Source: Microbacterium sp. LWO13-1.2 (GTDB lineage Bacteria > Actinomycetota > Actinomycetes > Actinomycetales > Microbacteriaceae). Taken from it: 64,000 bases of DNA. Position 1 is the stretch's first letter, and every line of letters starts with the position of its first letter. The notes beneath the pieces were generated by a model. It had not been told where the DNA came from. It did no database searches and saw only the letters and a program-made list of their open reading frames with translations. Below, piece by piece: positions 61,284-64,000 of the stretch. The translations under genes were made by a program, and so were the position numbers. The stretch is taken from positions 1,426,001-1,490,000 of the forward strand of contig NZ_CP151634.1 in the NCBI RefSeq assembly GCF_038397725.1, given 5' to 3'.

Positions 61284-64000
61284 GAGCGACCTCCGTAGCT
61301 TGCGGTCGAGACGGCGCCGTCGACGGTGCCGGAGATCTCGCCGGCTGGTGCCGTGGCGAGACGGGATGAGAAGGATGCCGAGGCGCTCGATCCCGCGGCG
61401 ACGGTGAGCGTGCGCGTCCCGTACGGTGATGCCACCACGACGGACGCCGACTGCGACGCCGCATTCGCGACCGTCGCGACGACGACCGCTTTTCCGGCCA
61501 CGCAGCGCGTCGAGGCGACGACACTGATTCCCGGGGTCACGGTGACGGTCGCCGTCACCGGCATCCGCGATTCGTCCTGAGCGACGCCTCGAACGGTGAA
61601 CGTGCCGGTGGTCGCATAGTCCTCCGGATCCATGCCCTCCCAGGCGACGGATGCGGTCTTCACCGTGCCGTCGGCCGTGGTCAGCCGCGCATCCGGCAGC
61701 ACCGGTGCAGTGCCTGCCCGCGTCGACACCGCGATCGGGTCGACCTGCGCGACGGCGATCGCCGGCGCGTACGCCTCGAGCACCTTCTCGTACTCGGAGC
61801 GGGTCACCGGCAGCACCGTGCCGTGACGCGGCTTGCCCCCATCGCTGTTCTGCGGCAGGTTCGCGCGCAGCGTCTCGCCCAACGGCTGCCAGGAGTCGCC
61901 GTCCGTGATGTCGGTCGAGCCGAACGGGATGTAGTGGTTCGGTCCGCCGTGGTAGGACGGCTGGTCGATGAACAGGTACCAGTCGAAGCCGTTCACATCA
62001 CCGGGGTTCGACGGGAACACGCTCGGTCCCTCCCCGTGGGTGTAAGTGCCGCCCGGTTCGCCGTTCGGCAGGCCGGTGGCCACCTCGTCCTTGATCAGCG
62101 TCCACTCGTCGGCCGGCCCGGTCGTACCGGGGTACGTTCCCGAGATCGGTGCGAGCAGGTCGGTCGACTTCTCCAGGCGCAGCGTCATCGACGACTCGTC
62201 CTTGCTGAAGCGGTAGTACGTGCCGTCCTTCTTCGCGACGGTCGAGTCGATGGTTCCCCAGTTGTTGTTGACGACGTCCGTCCAGACCTGCGGTTCCGAG
62301 AAGGTCACGAAGTCGTCGGTCGTGACGTACATCATGCGGTTGTAGGTGACGCCGGTGCGGTCGGCGGGATCGGCGGTGGGGTACAGGTTCGATGCCCAGA
62401 ACACGACGTAGCGGCCGAGTTCGTCATCCCAGTACGCCTCGGGCGCCCAGGTGTTCCCGGCGAACGGCGATGAGACCTCGACGTGCCGTTGCGCCGACCA
62501 GTTCACCAGGTCGGTCGATTCCCACACCTCGATCGAGCGGGAGCCGGAGATCTGCGCCGTCGTGAAGCCCCCGGGGAGTCCGGCTACCTTCAGGTCGGTG
62601 GCGAGCATGTAGAACTTGTCGCCCTCGTGCGAGCGGATGATGAACGGGTCGCGCAGTCCCTGCGTGCCCTGGGTGGAGGTGAAGATCGGCTCGCCGTCGT
62701 TCAGGGTGTTCCAGCGGAGTGCGTCGTTCCCCTGAGACGCGGCGAGACTGACGCGTTCGGCGCCGGCCCCCTCACCGGTGAAGAAGGCCCAGACATAGGC
62801 CTCCGGGTCGGCGGATGCTGCGGGCATCGGGCGCACCGTCAGCGTGAATTCGCGCTCGGCTGTCGCCGAGCCGCTGGTCGCCGTGGCCGTGAGGACCACG
62901 TCGACGGCCGCGGCATCCGCTGCCGGACGGGTGATCGACACGGTCGCCGAACCCGCCTTGACCCCGTCGCGGATCTCCGCGTGCGCGGAACCCGACGTGA
63001 CTGACCAGGTCAGCGTCGAGCCGTGCGCCCCCGTCGTGGGGACGGCGATGCTGGTGCGGATGTCATCAGTCGCGCCGAGGTCGACGGCGGCGATGTCGGC
63101 CTCCGCCTTTGCGGCATCCGTGAGCTCAGCGGGGATCGTGACCGTATAGGTGCGGGTCGTGCTCTCCCCAGCGGCCGTGAAGGTCGCGGTGAGAGTGGCG
63201 GTTGCGTCTGCCGACCCCGCTGCGGGCCGGACGACCGCGGCATCGCCGCCGATGATCGTGACGGCGGCATTGTCGGATGCCCACGAGATCGTGGCCCCGC
63301 TGGCAGCCGTCGGCAGGGTGAAATCGGCATCGGCGGTGGCCGGCACCGTCACCGCGGCGACCGCGCGCTCGAGCGCCTGATCGGCGAACACCTGCTGCAC
63401 GTCGGCGGCGCTGAGCGCTTCGCCGTACACCGCGAAGTCGTCGACGTCGCCGGCCCAGCCAGGGTCGTTGTAGGTCGATCGGCCGAGGTACGACACCAGC
63501 TGCGATCCGAACGACGACACGTCGCGGTTCAGCGCCTGCTGTGCGATCTGGGTGCCGTTCACGTAGACGGTGAGCTGCTTGCTCGCCCCGTCGATCACAG
63601 TCGTGTACAGCGACATCGTGGCTGGCGTGCGGATGCCGGAGGTGGCGGCGTTCGTGGAGCCGGGACCGACTTCGGTGCCCCAGGGCGCACCGGCGTTCAC
63701 GGTGCCGGTGACGACCGACTTCACGTACCCGCTCGGGTTCGCGGGGTTGAGCAACCAGTACCCGCTGGAGTACGAAGCGCCAGAGGCGACCGGGGCGCCG
63801 ATGAAGGCCGCTGCCGTGTTCCCGGGGCCGGAGCGACCGGCGAGCCATGTCGACACCGTCAGCTGCTGCTTTCCGGTGAGCTGCGCCGTCGGGATCTCCA
63901 GATACCCGGCGGTGCCGCGCGTTCCGCCCGGCAGCGACAGCCGACCGTCTGCGACGGCGGCTCCGCTCTGCCGGATGATGCCGTCGTTGCCGTTGCCCGA
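61277..64000 (-). CDS. secreted multidomain GH43 enzyme, 5' end outside window
   Basis: The frame is open to the right edge, so the signal peptide lies beyond the window. A GTG at 63856 exists but falls within a concanavalin-like/LamG domain whose earlier strands (SLPGGTRGTAGYLEIP) are readable to base 64000. In order, the visible part has the LamG-type domain, two Ig-like modules (one region rich in Ala and Thr), a GH43 catalytic domain with RDPFIIRSHEG, WAPEAYWDDE and YTHGEGPSVF, an Ig-like module starting VDPIAVSTRAGTAP, and a C-terminal domain RCVAGKAVVVATV. It is coupled to the next GH43 gene. Likely substrates are arabinan or related side chains. Confidence 0.88.
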   Translation of the reverse strand, partial: SGNGNDGIIRQSGAAVADGRLSLPGGTRGTAGYLEIPTAQLTGKQQLTVSTWLAGRSGPGNTAAAFIGAPVASGASYSSGYWLLNPANPSGYVKSVVTGTVNAGAPWGTEVGPGSTNAATSGIRTPATMSLYTTVIDGASKQLTVYVNGTQIAQQALNRDVSSFGSQLVSYLGRSTYNDPGWAGDVDDFAVYGEALSAADVQQVFADQALERAVAAVTVPATADADFTLPTAASGATISWASDNAAVTIIGGDAAVVRPAAGSADATATLTATFTAAGESTTRTYTVTIPAELTDAAKAEADIAAVDLGATDDIRTSIAVPTTGAHGSTLTWSVTSGSAHAEIRDGVKAGSATVSITRPAADAAAVDVVLTATATSGSATAEREFTLTVRPMPAASADPEAYVWAFFTGEGAGAERVSLAASQGNDALRWNTLNDGEPIFTSTQGTQGLRDPFIIRSHEGDKFYMLATDLKVAGLPGGFTTAQISGSRSIEVWESTDLVNWSAQRHVEVSSPFAGNTWAPEAYWDDELGRYVVFWASNLYPTADPADRTGVTYNRMMYVTTDDFVTFSEPQVWTDVVNNNWGTIDSTVAKKDGTYYRFSKDESSMTLRLEKSTDLLAPISGTYPGTTGPADEWTLIKDEVATGLPNGEPGGTYTHGEGPSVFPSNPGDVNGFDWYLFIDQPSYHGGPNHYIPFGSTDITDGDSWQPLGETLRANLPQNSDGGKPRHGTVLPVTRSEYEKVLEAYAPAIAVAQVDPIAVSTRAGTAPVLPDARLTTADGTVKTASVAWEGMDPEDYATTGTFTVRGVAQDESRMPVTATVTVTPGISVVASTRCVAGKAVVVATVANAASQSASVVVASPYGTRTLTVAAGSSASASFSSRLATAPAGEISGTVDGAVSTASYGGRSC

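Noticed and set aside
61277..63856. GTG at 63856 as the true start of the last GH43 gene
   Set aside because: The frame stays open to base 64000 and the extra residues continue the LamG-type domain, so the gene is cut by the window edge.
1..64000. CRISPR array, prophage, insertion sequence or defence island
   Set aside because: No regularly spaced perfect repeats, no transposase, integrase, capsid or restriction/abortive-infection genes seen; the HNH protein is of the DUF222 type and not linked to such genes.

Overview
The window looks like chromosomal DNA of a high-GC actinobacterium, most likely Microbacteriaceae (Microbacterium-like). That is an inference from the GC-rich codon use, the dense ATGA-coupled operons, the genes lacking a Shine-Dalgarno site that start about 6 nt after a -10 box, the many LacI-regulated sugar importers and the frequent word GGATGC/GCATCC. 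I see no tRNA, rRNA, CRISPR array, insertion sequence or prophage. Almost everything serves capture and breakdown of plant cell-wall polysaccharides.

Layout. (1) 1-5343: an importer permease cut by the left edge and a split operon for non-phosphorylative L-fucose breakdown (mutarotase, aldose dehydrogenase, L-fuconate dehydratase, SDR, FAH-family hydrolase) around a divergent promoter with a 25-bp palindrome. (2) 5458-8063: housekeeping genes (VOC protein, SGNH hydrolase, CGNR regulator, EamA exporter). (3) 8191-12497: a GntR-controlled methylcitrate operon, prpDBC, ended by a strong terminator. (4) 12554-32531: a xyloglucan locus with a secreted GH74 endoglucanase, CE7 esterase, GH43, LplB/YtcP-type importer with its binding protein, DUF624 protein, LacI repressor, GH95 fucosidase, GH42 galactosidase, GH31 alpha-xylosidase and GH3 beta-glucosidase. 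All glycosidases except GH74 lack a signal peptide. A palindrome TCGAAGCGYTTCGA recurs at its promoters. (5) 32619-49062: an arabinan/arabinoxylan locus with two LacI repressors, two ABC importers, a second DUF624 protein, two GH51 arabinofuranosidases, a cytoplasmic and a lipoprotein GH43 arabinanase, and an alditol oxidase. (6) 49099-56664: an importer operon with ThuA and two Gfo/Idh/MocA oxidoreductases under a fourth LacI repressor. (7) 56855-58779: a GNAT acetyltransferase and a DUF222/HNH (13E12-type) protein followed by degenerate direct repeats. (8) 59106-64000: two large secreted multidomain GH43 enzymes, the second running off the right edge.

How it fits together. Outside the cell, GH74 and the secreted GH43 enzymes cut xyloglucan and arabinan into oligosaccharides. 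ABC importers carry these in, and cytoplasmic glycosidases strip them residue by residue. GH95 would release L-fucose from fucosylated xyloglucan, and the nearby L-fucose pathway would convert it to pyruvate and L-lactate. Four LacI repressors sit beside three (possibly four) kinds of central-CpG palindrome, so each block appears to have its own switch.
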